The translations under genes were made by a program, and so were the position numbers. 33,607 nt of DNA, from IMG/VR virus record IMGVR_UViG_3300042544_000093, positions 1 through 33,607 of that record, one strand, 5' to 3'. Positions 1-6,419 of the stretch are shown one piece after another. Below the pieces are notes generated by a model that worked only from the letters and a program-made list of their open reading frames with translations, was not told where the DNA came from and made no database searches. The stretch is from a virus. Each line of letters starts with the position of its first letter. Position 1 is the first letter of the stretch.

Positions 1-1
1 T

Positions 2-163
2 GATCCTAACACCTTGTCTGCAAGTCAGATGAATCCCGGAACACTTGCTGGTCGCGTAAGCGCTGGTAACCCTGACCGTGATGATGTCAAGACAACGGGT
101 ATTGAGACTCGCGGTAATGGCTGTGCAACGAAGGGCCGTATGGCTCGCGGACCAATGGCGTAA
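2..163 (+). CDS. Small virion-region protein, C-terminal part (5' end outside window)
   Basis: The frame is open from base 2 to a TAA at 161-163, giving 53 residues of an incomplete gene. It ends in a glycine/arginine-rich basic tail containing 'RGNGCATKGRMARGPMA'. From memory, tails of this kind close small proteins that sit just before the head-tail adaptor in podovirus-like genomes; their role is not known to me. The basic, low-complexity tail is compatible with nucleic-acid or capsid contact, but that is inference. The following adaptor gene starts 3 bases after the stop, so the two are probably co-translated. Confidence 0.6.
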   Translation, partial: DPNTLSASQMNPGTLAGRVSAGNPDRDDVKTTGIETRGNGCATKGRMARGPMA

Positions 164-166
164 TAC

Positions 167-1087
167 ATGAACTACGTACAACTTCAGCAAGCAATTATTG
201 ATTACTCGCAAAACTACGAGCAAACTTTTGTTGCCAACATTCCTCGCTTTGTTCAGGAAGCTGAAGAACGTATTTACAACGCCGTTCATTTGCCGTCGCT
301 TCGCAAGAACGTCACAGGTACGATGACCGCCAGTAATAGCTACTTGTCCCTACCGGATGATTGGCTAGCTGCGTACTCGTTGGCTGTGATTGATGGCTCA
401 GGTAATTACACGTACTTGCTAAACAAAGACGTTAACTTTATTCGTGAAGCGTACTCATCCCCTACTACGCTAGGTACACCAAAGTACTACGCCTTGTTTG
501 GTTCACAATTTTCGTACCCAAATGAGTTGTCTGTGATTCTTGGGCCAACACCTGACGATAGCTACGGCGTAGAGATGCACTACTTCTACTACCCGCCGAC
601 GATTGTTCAGGGCATGGTAACTACGTTTGACTTGCCATTTACGGCTGGTTCTGCGTATGTTAATGGGGTTTACCCTAATGTCCCACTGTCTGGTGGCTCT
701 GGCACTAACCTAACTTGCACGATTCAGGTGGTTGGTGGCGCGGTGGCAAACATCACTATCGACAACGGTGGGGCTTTCTATGTGGCTAACGACGCTCTAT
801 CTGTTAGTAATACTTACCTTGGTAACTCTGGCTCTGGCTTCGCCATTACTGTAGATACGGTTTCCAACACAAGTGGCACTAGCTGGCTGGGTGATAACTT
901 TGACCCGCCGTTACTGTATGGTGCGATGCGTGAAGCGATTATCTTCATGAAGGGCGAGCAGGACATGGTTGCTTACTACGAGCAGAAGTTTACTGAAGCC
1001 ATGCAGATGCTTAAACGCTTGGGCGATGGTCTGGAACGTGGTGATAGCTATCGAGACGGACAAGTTAAATTGCCGGTGAAGACATGA
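167..1087 (+). CDS. Head-tail adaptor (connector) protein with an inserted beta-rich module
   Basis: 306 residues. Residues 1-146 ('YVQLQQAIIDYSQNYEQTF', 'ERIYNAVHLPSLRKN', 'YLSLPDDWL') and 240-306 ('FDPPLLYGAMREAIIFMKGE', 'KFTEAMQMLKRLGDGLERGD', 'YRDGQV') look like the two halves of a phage adaptor that ring-docks under the portal and links head to tail. Between them, residues about 147-237 are glycine/threonine/valine-rich ('YVNGVYPNVPLSGGSGTN', 'VTVDTV'-like strands) and resemble a decoration module that occurs in many phage structural proteins. Without it the length would be near the usual 200-220 residues. Its start follows the previous stop by 3 bases without a strong ribosome binding site. 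Its stop overlaps the next start as ATGA. The adaptor role is a family-level inference and the insert is read directly from composition. Confidence 0.75.
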   Translation: MNYVQLQQAIIDYSQNYEQTFVANIPRFVQEAEERIYNAVHLPSLRKNVTGTMTASNSYLSLPDDWLAAYSLAVIDGSGNYTYLLNKDVNFIREAYSSPTTLGTPKYYALFGSQFSYPNELSVILGPTPDDSYGVEMHYFYYPPTIVQGMVTTFDLPFTAGSAYVNGVYPNVPLSGGSGTNLTCTIQVVGGAVANITIDNGGAFYVANDALSVSNTYLGNSGSGFAITVDTVSNTSGTSWLGDNFDPPLLYGAMREAIIFMKGEQDMVAYYEQKFTEAMQMLKRLGDGLERGDSYRDGQVKLPVKT

Positions 1088-1509
1088 TCGTACAAACATA
1101 CTGCGGAGTCTTCGCTCAGAACCTGCTTAGGGGTACGGAGAACTTTAATACTGGTACACCCTATACCTACAAGATTGCCTTGTATACAGCCAACGCTAAC
1201 CTGTCTGGCACAACATCTTCATATACAAGCATTGATGAGATCACCGGCACGGGCTACACGGCTGGGGGCAAGATTTTAACTCCAGTAGTACCGGCGTTAG
1301 ACCCAACTAACAACACTGCATTTATTTCGTTTGCTAACGCAGTTTGGACGCCAGCGGTCTTCACAGCAAGGGGTGCGCTGGTCTACAATAGCACTACCGG
1401 TGCAGCCTGTTTTGTTTTGGATTTTGGCTCGGATAAGACAGCAACAAGTACATTTACCGTGACTTTCCCAACGGCTAATTCAACCAATGCCATTATCCGG
1501 ATAAATTGA
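1084..1509 (+). CDS. Small virion structural protein, unknown function
   Basis: 141 residues, starting in a 4-base ATGA overlap with the adaptor stop, so translation is probably coupled. The composition is typical of an all-beta virion protein: rich in T, A, N and G, with alternating strands such as 'YTYKIALYTANANL' and 'FTVTFPTANSTNAIIRIN'. There is no signal peptide, membrane segment or catalytic motif. The position right after the adaptor and before the fibre genes suggests a tail or head-decoration component. I do not recognise a named family with certainty. The gene is followed after 9 bases by the next virion gene, preceded by a clear GAGGAG-type ribosome binding site. Confidence 0.6.
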   Translation: MIVQTYCGVFAQNLLRGTENFNTGTPYTYKIALYTANANLSGTTSSYTSIDEITGTGYTAGGKILTPVVPALDPTNNTAFISFANAVWTPAVFTARGALVYNSTTGAACFVLDFGSDKTATSTFTVTFPTANSTNAIIRIN

Positions 1510-1518
1510 GGAGTTTTT

Positions 1519-2097
1519 ATGAGCAGTGAAAAAGCAAAATTTGGGGATGTCGTTGACGCGACAGTTACCCGTGGTGCCGGTCAGACTGAGGTTGTTGGTC
1601 TAGAAGGCGTTTACACAGCAGAGTGTTTTGACGCACAGGGTAACCTGAAGTGGTCGGACTCGATTAAAAACCTGACAACGAACGTCGGTCGCGCAAGCCT
1701 GATTGATTCGTACTTTGCAAACACCGGTGGTGGCGCAGTTGTTATGGGCCTAAAAGGTACGGGCGCTGCTGCTTATACTGACACACAGATTTCGCATGCT
1801 GGATGGCTGGAAGTCGGTAATGCTAACGCTCCTACATACTCTGGCGTACGCAAGACTCCAACATTTGCTTCGGCAACAAACGCTAACCCATCGGTTCTGG
1901 CTACAAGTGCAGCTGTAACGTTTGCGATGACAGGTTCTGGTACGGTTGCTGGTGCATTCATTAACGTTGGTGGCTCATCGACGATTGACAGCACAACGGG
2001 CGTTCTGTTCTCGGCTGGTGACTTTACCGCTGGATCAAAGACTGTTACTTCAGGCGACACAATTAACGTTACTTACACGCTGAGCGCTTCGGGCTAA
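1519..2097 (+). CDS. Virion structural protein (tail/decoration, beta-rich)
   Basis: 192 residues; the ATG is preceded by 'TTGAGGAGTTTTT', a strong ribosome binding site. The N-terminal part contains 'VYTAECFDAQGNLKWSDS' followed by 'IKNLTTNVGRASLIDSYF'. From memory this pattern recurs in virion proteins of marine and freshwater podoviruses. The C-terminal half is a Ser/Thr/Gly/Val beta-sandwich type sequence ending 'GDTINVTYTLSASG', similar in style to immunoglobulin-like or jelly-roll decoration domains. No enzyme motif is visible. The placement with adjoining small beta proteins suggests a shared role at the virion surface or in the tail. The exact location in the particle cannot be read from sequence. 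Confidence 0.65.
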   Translation: MSSEKAKFGDVVDATVTRGAGQTEVVGLEGVYTAECFDAQGNLKWSDSIKNLTTNVGRASLIDSYFANTGGGAVVMGLKGTGAAAYTDTQISHAGWLEVGNANAPTYSGVRKTPTFASATNANPSVLATSAAVTFAMTGSGTVAGAFINVGGSSTIDSTTGVLFSAGDFTAGSKTVTSGDTINVTYTLSASG

Positions 2098-2107
2098 GGA
2101 GCTGTAA

Positions 2108-2539
2108 ATGGCTCTAGTTGTTCAGGATAGGGTACAAGAAACTGCCTCTGCTCCCGGCACAGGTACTGTAACCCTGCTCGGCGCTGTAACTGGATTCCAA
2201 GCCTTTAGTCCTTCGATTGGTAACGGCAACACCACCTACTACTGTATTGCTGACCAAGGTGGCGCAAACTGGGAAGTTGGTATTGGTACGGTGGGTGCTG
2301 GTACGTTAGCGCGTACGACTATTCTCTCGTCGTCCAACGGCGGCAGCGTCGTTAACTTTAGTTCCGGCACACAGGTTGTGTTCTGTACGTACCCGTCCGA
2401 AATTTCTGTTTACGCTTCAAACTCACCCACGGCTACTTATGTGTTGACTGCTCAAGGTGTTGGTACTCCACCAATCTGGGCTGTAAACTCTGGCGCTACG
2501 GCTGACGATGCGTACTTCCTTGCTTTTATGATGGGCTAA
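2108..2539 (+). CDS. Tail-fibre-type module protein ('VQDRVQETASAPGTGTVTL')
   Basis: 143 residues, preceded by 'AAGGAGCTGTAA' as ribosome binding site. It opens with 'VQDRVQETASAPGTGTVTL' and has 'NGNTTYYCIADQGGANWEVG', 'TLARTTILSSSNG' and 'VNFSSGTQVVFCTYPSE'. This pattern recurs as a domain in phage tail fibres and virion appendages, where it usually sits before a distal fibre; here it stands alone. The C-terminus ('TADDAYFLAFMMG') is hydrophobic. The domain match is from memory, and the role as a fibre-associated structural protein is inferred from the match and the location. Confidence 0.65.
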   Translation: MALVVQDRVQETASAPGTGTVTLLGAVTGFQAFSPSIGNGNTTYYCIADQGGANWEVGIGTVGAGTLARTTILSSSNGGSVVNFSSGTQVVFCTYPSEISVYASNSPTATYVLTAQGVGTPPIWAVNSGATADDAYFLAFMMG

Positions 2540-2541
2540 AT

Positions 2542-2865
2542 ATGGCTACTTACGCAAACTCCTCTTATGTAGCCAAAGACATTGGCACATCCGCTTCTTC
2601 AGTTATTACTGTTTCGTCTGGTACACAGGCGATTGCAAGCCTGATTGTTTCGAATACGATTTCTTCCCCGATCACAACGAGCGTTTACATTACACGTTCC
2701 GCTGTTGACTACTACTTGGTTGCTAACGCAACGATTGCAGTGGGTGGCTCGCTTGAAGTGATTCAGGGTAACCGGGTGGTATTGTTGTCTGGTGATACGC
2801 TTAAAGTTGTTAACAGCGCAGCCGCTTCTGGTGACTGTGTGGCATCTGTCTTGACGGCGACTTAA
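2542..2865 (+). CDS. Small beta-rich virion protein
   Basis: 107 residues starting 2 bases after the previous stop. The sequence is almost purely beta-type: 'SSVITVSSGTQAIASLIVSN', 'TTSVYITRSAVDYYLVANAT' and 'LLSGDTLKVVNSAAASG'. This fits a single compact beta-sandwich of about 100 residues, similar in style to small head or tail decoration proteins. There are no catalytic, membrane or metal-binding motifs. It is followed immediately by the first glycine-rich fibre gene (one base between stop and start), so it may assemble with that fibre. The function is otherwise unknown. Confidence 0.6.
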   Translation: MATYANSSYVAKDIGTSASSVITVSSGTQAIASLIVSNTISSPITTSVYITRSAVDYYLVANATIAVGGSLEVIQGNRVVLLSGDTLKVVNSAAASGDCVASVLTAT

Positions 2866-2866
2866 C

Positions 2867-4075
2867 ATGGCATACCTTGGTGCAACACCAACTACACAAA
2901 GCTTCTCCCCCGCTATTGATTATTTCAACGGCGATGGGGTAACGATTGCTTTTACGCTCTCACGCCCTGTTGCGTCCGTGGCGCAAGTGCAGGTGGTTGT
3001 TAACAACGTAGCCCAAAACCCAAGCTCAGCTTACACGGTAAGCGGCAACACAATCACATTTACCTCTGCCCCGTCAGTGGGTACGAGCAACATTTATGTC
3101 TACTACACAAGTCCAATCACGCAGGTTGTACAGCCTTCGACGGGTACGATTGGGAAGATTGAGTTAGACATTGCTAACTTAAACGGGACTGGGGCAGCAC
3201 AACTTCCCATAGGCACAACGGCTCAAAGACCCGCTTCTCCTGTTGTAGGTATGCAGCGTTGGAATAGTACGCTCGGTCAGATGGAAGCGTGGACTGGCAC
3301 TGCTTGGCAAGCGGTTACTTCGTTGCTTTATTCGGCTAGTTACCTTGTTGTGGCTGGTGGTGGTGGCGGTGGCTTTAGTCACGGCGGCGGCGGTGGTGCT
3401 GGTGGATTGCTTGCGTCAACTACATCATTCAACTCTGGTGCGTCTTACGCAATTACTGTTGGTGCTGGCGGTGCGGTTAATACTAGTGGAGCAAACTCAG
3501 CAATTGCAACTCTTGGCATAACGGCTATCGGTGGGGGTGCAGGTGCTTATTTTACTGCTACTGCGGCTCTTTCAGGCGGTTCAGGTGGTGGCGGTGCTGG
3601 GGCATCAGGAGTTACAACAGGCGCTGCGGGAACATCTGGACAAGGATTTGCTGGCGGTAATGGGTTTCTTAATTTATTTAGAGCTGGCGGCGGCGGCGGT
3701 GGTGCTAGTGCAGTCGGCGCAAGTGTTGTTACCGATGGCACAGGCGCTGCTGGTGGTGCTGGTGCGTCAAACTCAATAAGCGGCTCTGCTGTTACTTATG
3801 CAGGTGGCGGTGGCGGCGCTGGTAACAGTGCAGGTGGTGGAGCAGGTGGCGCAGGCGGCGGCGGTGCGGGTTCAAATGCTACTACAGCAGGATCAGGCAC
3901 AGCAAACACAGGTGGCGGCGGTGGCGGTACTTCTGGCGGCACAGCAGGCGCAGGCGGTTCAGGCATCGTAATCATCAGCTATCTTGGATCACAACGTGGC
4001 ACAGGCGGTACCGTTACATCTTCGGGTGGCTACACAATCCATACGTTTACATCAAGCAGTACATACAACGCTTAA
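2867..4075 (+). CDS. Glycine-rich tail fibre / adhesin 1, with N-terminal anchoring domain
   Basis: 402 residues in four parts. Residues 1-95 are a beta-sandwich anchor ('TQSFSPAIDYFNGDGVTIAF', 'SAYTVSGNTITFTSAPSVGT') like the particle-binding N-termini of podovirus fibres. Residues about 110-150 form a short stem ('GTTAQRPASP', 'GMQRWNSTLGQMEAWTG'). Residues about 155-370 hold a glycine-rich distal domain with repeated GGGGG blocks separated by variable loops. Residues 373-402 form a conserved tip ('TVTSSGGYTIHTFTSSSTY'). Long Gly runs of this kind can pack as polyglycine-II helices with receptor-binding loops, as known for the gp38 adhesin of phage S16; applying that here is inference. Two paralogues lie downstream (4630-5625, 9263-10243). 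It is followed by an AAGGAG site for the next gene. Confidence 0.85.
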   Translation: MAYLGATPTTQSFSPAIDYFNGDGVTIAFTLSRPVASVAQVQVVVNNVAQNPSSAYTVSGNTITFTSAPSVGTSNIYVYYTSPITQVVQPSTGTIGKIELDIANLNGTGAAQLPIGTTAQRPASPVVGMQRWNSTLGQMEAWTGTAWQAVTSLLYSASYLVVAGGGGGGFSHGGGGGAGGLLASTTSFNSGASYAITVGAGGAVNTSGANSAIATLGITAIGGGAGAYFTATAALSGGSGGGGAGASGVTTGAAGTSGQGFAGGNGFLNLFRAGGGGGGASAVGASVVTDGTGAAGGAGASNSISGSAVTYAGGGGGAGNSAGGGAGGAGGGGAGSNATTAGSGTANTGGGGGGTSGGTAGAGGSGIVIISYLGSQRGTGGTVTSSGGYTIHTFTSSSTYNA

Positions 4076-4079
4076 GGAG
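4074..4079 (+). promoter_or_regulatory. Ribosome binding site fixing a GTG start
   Basis: AAGGAG overlaps the TAA stop of the first glycine-rich fibre and lies 6 bases before a GTG at 4086. The reading frame is open much further upstream (an ATG exists at 3984 inside the fibre gene). This site, and the protein similarity that begins with 'GHFAKVVDGKVTQVIVAE', decide for the GTG. Confidence 0.8.
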
Positions 4080-4085
4080 TCCAAA

Positions 4086-4442
4086 GTGGGACATTTCGCA
4101 AAGGTAGTTGACGGCAAAGTGACACAAGTAATTGTTGCTGAGCCTGAGTTCTTTGACACATTCGTAGACAGCTCACCCGGTCAGTGGCTACAAACCAGCT
4201 ACCGCACACATGGCGGTCAGCATCCAGAGAATCGTCCACTTCGTAAAAATTACGCCGGTGTAGGTTACGACTACGACGCAGCTCGCGACGCATTTATTCC
4301 GCCACAGCCGTTTGCTTCGTGGGTGCTTGATAGCCAGACTTGTTTGTGGAACGCCCCTGTTGCAATGCCTACGGACGGCAATATGTATTCGTGGGACGAG
4401 GCTACGATTAGCTGGAAAGAATTAGTTTCTGAGGCTGCATAA
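4086..4442 (+). CDS. Conserved small phage protein ('FAKVVDGKVTQVIVAE' family)
   Basis: 118 residues, initiated at a GTG placed 6 bases after AAGGAG. Motifs in order are 'HFAKVVDGKVTQVIVAEPEF', 'GQWLQTSYRTHGG', 'PLRKNYAGVGYDYDAARDAF', 'SWVLDSQTCLWNAPVAMPTD' and 'YSWDEATISWKE'. I recognise this arrangement from many cyanophage and other aquatic phage genomes, where such proteins are encoded next to tail-fibre genes and remain uncharacterised. Tryptophan-tyrosine pairs in the second half suggest two short beta repeats. A fibre-accessory or fibre-assembly role is suggested only by the neighbours. It ends in TAATG, shared with the next start. Confidence 0.8.
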   Translation: MGHFAKVVDGKVTQVIVAEPEFFDTFVDSSPGQWLQTSYRTHGGQHPENRPLRKNYAGVGYDYDAARDAFIPPQPFASWVLDSQTCLWNAPVAMPTDGNMYSWDEATISWKELVSEAA

Positions 4443-4630
4443 TGCCCGTTAGCACACTTGGTTCTGCTGCTGTAGATAGTGCGTCCCAGACTGGTACGGG
4501 AGCAGTCGTGCTTCCCGTTGGGACTACAGCACAAAGACCAAGTGTTACTGTTTCTTCTATTCGTTTTAATACGACAATAAATAGTGTTGAGTACTACGAT
4601 GTAAACACTTCTTCTTGGAAGTCAATGTAA
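4442..4630 (+). CDS. Stand-alone fibre-stem module (short paralogue)
   Basis: 62 residues, starting in a TAATG overlap with the previous gene and ending in another TAATG. The sequence parallels the first 60 residues of the next gene: 'STLGSAAVDSASQTGTGA' against 'STIGQAGLDSGSFIGTGA', then the shared 'GTTAQRP' and 'IRFNTT..SVEYYDVNTSSW' against 'LRYNTT..GMEVYNGTSW'. It therefore looks like a fibre stem module without a distal domain. It could be a real small fibre component or the remnant of a fibre that lost its tip; intact frame and coupled start favour a working gene. No ribosome binding site is visible, so translation likely depends on re-initiation. Confidence 0.65.
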   Translation: MPVSTLGSAAVDSASQTGTGAVVLPVGTTAQRPSVTVSSIRFNTTINSVEYYDVNTSSWKSM

Positions 4631-5625
4631 TGCCTATTAGCACCATCGGACAAGCTGGGTTAGATTCTGGGTCATTTATTGGCACTGGGGCTATGGCTAT
4701 TCCTTCTGGTACTACAGCACAACGCCCTGCAACAGCAGCAACTGGTCAACTTCGTTACAACACTACGACAAGCGGCATGGAGGTTTATAACGGCACAAGT
4801 TGGGGCGTTGTTGGTGGAGTCCCTTACGCAATTAATTATCTTGTAGTAGCAGGCGGTGGCGGTGGCGGATTTGGCGGCGGCGGCGGTGGCGCAGGTGGCT
4901 TGTTAACTTTTGCCGCAGCTTTATCTACTGGCACGGTTTACACCATAACTGTTGGTGCGGGCGGAACAGGGGGAACACTTGCCGCAAATCCAACCAACGG
5001 CACTAATTCTGTTTTTTCATCTACTGCTTTAACTGTTACTTCAACTGGCGGCGGCGCGGGCGGTAGTAGTGGAGCTAATGGCGCTAACGGCGGCTCTGGT
5101 GGCGGCGCTGGGCGATCTGACAGCTCACGTTCAGGAGGACTTGGAACTTCTGGGCAAGGAAATAACGGCGGAGCAAACGCTGCTGGTGGGGTGTATCCTG
5201 CTGGAGGTGGCGGTGGAGCAGGTGCTGTAGGGCAAGCACCCCCAGATAACAACATTGGTGGTGCTGGTGGCGCTGGAACTGCGTCATCTATTACAGGCTC
5301 TTCGGTTACTTATGCAGGCGGTGGTGGCGGTGGAACACGACAAGGTTTTGCTGGCGGATCAGGCGGAGCAGGTGGTGGCGGTGCTGGAGGCTCATCCGGA
5401 GTTGGAACAAATGCAACCGCAAATACAGGTGGAGGAGGTGGTGGTGGTGGTCAATCTACTCCAGATTTTGCAGAAAAAAACGGTGGCTCCGGCGGTTCAG
5501 GCGTGGTTATTTTGGCTGTTCCCACATCAAACTACTCAGGCACAACAACTGGCTCACCGACAATTACCACATCTGGTTCAAACACTATTATTAAATTTAA
5601 TAGCTCTGGCTCCTATACGGCGTAA
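4630..5625 (+). CDS. Glycine-rich tail fibre / adhesin 2
   Basis: 331 residues when started at the ATG of the TAATG junction at 4630; an in-frame ATG at 4615 lies inside the previous gene and is less likely. Residues 1-65 are the short stem ('PISTIGQAGLDSGSF', 'GTTAQRP', 'MEVYNGTSWGVV'). From 'INYLVVAGGGGGGFGG' onwards the protein is a glycine-rich distal domain with many GGGGG blocks, including an almost pure Gly run near residue 275, and closes with a strand-rich tip ('TTSGSNTIIKFNSSGSY'). It lacks the beta-sandwich anchor of fibre 1. The tip differs from fibres 1 and 3, so it may bind a different receptor; that is inference. Confidence 0.82.
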   Translation: MPISTIGQAGLDSGSFIGTGAMAIPSGTTAQRPATAATGQLRYNTTTSGMEVYNGTSWGVVGGVPYAINYLVVAGGGGGGFGGGGGGAGGLLTFAAALSTGTVYTITVGAGGTGGTLAANPTNGTNSVFSSTALTVTSTGGGAGGSSGANGANGGSGGGAGRSDSSRSGGLGTSGQGNNGGANAAGGVYPAGGGGGAGAVGQAPPDNNIGGAGGAGTASSITGSSVTYAGGGGGGTRQGFAGGSGGAGGGGAGGSSGVGTNATANTGGGGGGGGQSTPDFAEKNGGSGGSGVVILAVPTSNYSGTTTGSPTITTSGSNTIIKFNSSGSYTA

Positions 5626-5628
5626 ATC

Positions 5629-6012
5629 ATGTACATAGGCAACACACCGCTCTACCAATCGTTTGTAACTGATACCTTCAGTGGTAACGGCTCGACGACC
5701 GCCTTTACGATGTCTGTGGCTCCTGCCAATACGTCGTCTGTACTGCTTGCTATTTCTGGTGTTCTTCAAGACCCAACGACATACACCGTATCGGGTACAA
5801 CGCTTACGTTCTCGGCTGCACCACCGACAGGCACAGGCAACATTTCAGTACGCTATCTTGGTATTCCAGCGGTCACACAGGCTATTGCAAACAGCTTCCC
5901 GTTCTTCACTTCAGCGGGCGTACAAGACGATATTCCGCTAATATCTAACCAATACTTCCCCTTCTTTCTTGCCTCGGGTGCGTCGAGCAACATTCCTCTT
6001 ATTGTGGTGTAA
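5629..6012 (+). CDS. Fibre-anchor-like protein without a distal domain
   Basis: 127 residues. 'QSFVTDTFSGNGSTTAFTMS', 'DPTTYTVSGTTLTFSAAPPT' and 'GNISVRYLGIPAVTQ' match, strand for strand, the N-terminal anchor of the first glycine-rich fibre ('QSFSPAIDYFNGDGVTIAFT', 'SAYTVSGNTITFTSAPSVGT'). The rest is short, with two similar strands: 'FPFFTSAGVQDDIPLI' and 'FPFFLASGASSNIPLIVV'. It therefore resembles an anchoring domain on its own, plus a two-repeat tail. It might seat on the tail as a platform for fibres made from other genes. The similarity is directly visible and the platform idea is inference. Confidence 0.7.
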   Translation: MYIGNTPLYQSFVTDTFSGNGSTTAFTMSVAPANTSSVLLAISGVLQDPTTYTVSGTTLTFSAAPPTGTGNISVRYLGIPAVTQAIANSFPFFTSAGVQDDIPLISNQYFPFFLASGASSNIPLIVV

Positions 6013-6014
6013 CT

Positions 6015-6419
6015 ATGGCTAAAATTGTTAAATCAATCTACACAAGCACAGCGGTTACGTCGCTAGGTGAGTTAACCTCTACAGATACTATTGAAGGTAC
6101 TCTGGCTCCAGTCATCACGACCTTGACCGACGGCGCAACAATCACACCCAACTTTGCTACAAGCTGCAACTTCACTGTGACCCTTGGCGGCAACCGCACA
6201 ATCGCAGCACCAACGAACCAAGTGGCAGGACAAAGCGGCTCAATCTTTATTATTCAGGACGGCACAGGCTCACGCACGTTGACTTGGAACTCGGCTTGGG
6301 ACTTCCCTGCTGGCACGGCTCCTACGCTCTCGACCGCCGCTAACGCTATCGACCGGGTTGATTACATCGTTCGTGCTACCAACTTTGTGCAGGCTGTGTT
6401 CACAGGAAACTACCTATAA
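6015..6419 (+). CDS. Tail-fibre-type structural protein
   Basis: 134 residues, two bases after the previous stop. The central part, 'LTDGATITPNFATSCNFTVT', 'LGGNRTIAAPTNQVAGQSGS' and 'IFIIQDGTGSRTLTWNSAWD', is a beta-strand pattern common in phage fibre shafts and receptor-binding proteins. The end ('VDYIVRATNFVQAVFTGNYL') resembles the closing strand of such domains. No trimerisation coil or enzymatic motif is visible. It ends in TAATG, overlapping the large LamG/SPRY gene, which suggests the two are made in fixed proportion and may act together. Confidence 0.65.
   Translation: MAKIVKSIYTSTAVTSLGELTSTDTIEGTLAPVITTLTDGATITPNFATSCNFTVTLGGNRTIAAPTNQVAGQSGSIFIIQDGTGSRTLTWNSAWDFPAGTAPTLSTAANAIDRVDYIVRATNFVQAVFTGNYL

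Noticed and set aside
3984-4085. N-terminal extension of the gene at 4086 from an ATG at 3984
   Set aside because: It lies in another frame of fibre 1, while a strong AAGGAG and a recognised protein start point to the GTG at 4086.
4938-5255. Proline-rich minus-strand frame inside fibre 2 (and similar at 3547-3741)
   Set aside because: Gly codons (GGN) read in reverse give Pro (NCC); these are shadows of the glycine-rich fibres.
5255-5638. 127-codon plus-strand frame overlapping the end of fibre 2
   Set aside because: Leu/Val/Gln-rich out-of-frame reading of Gly-rich DNA, not preceded by a ribosome binding site.
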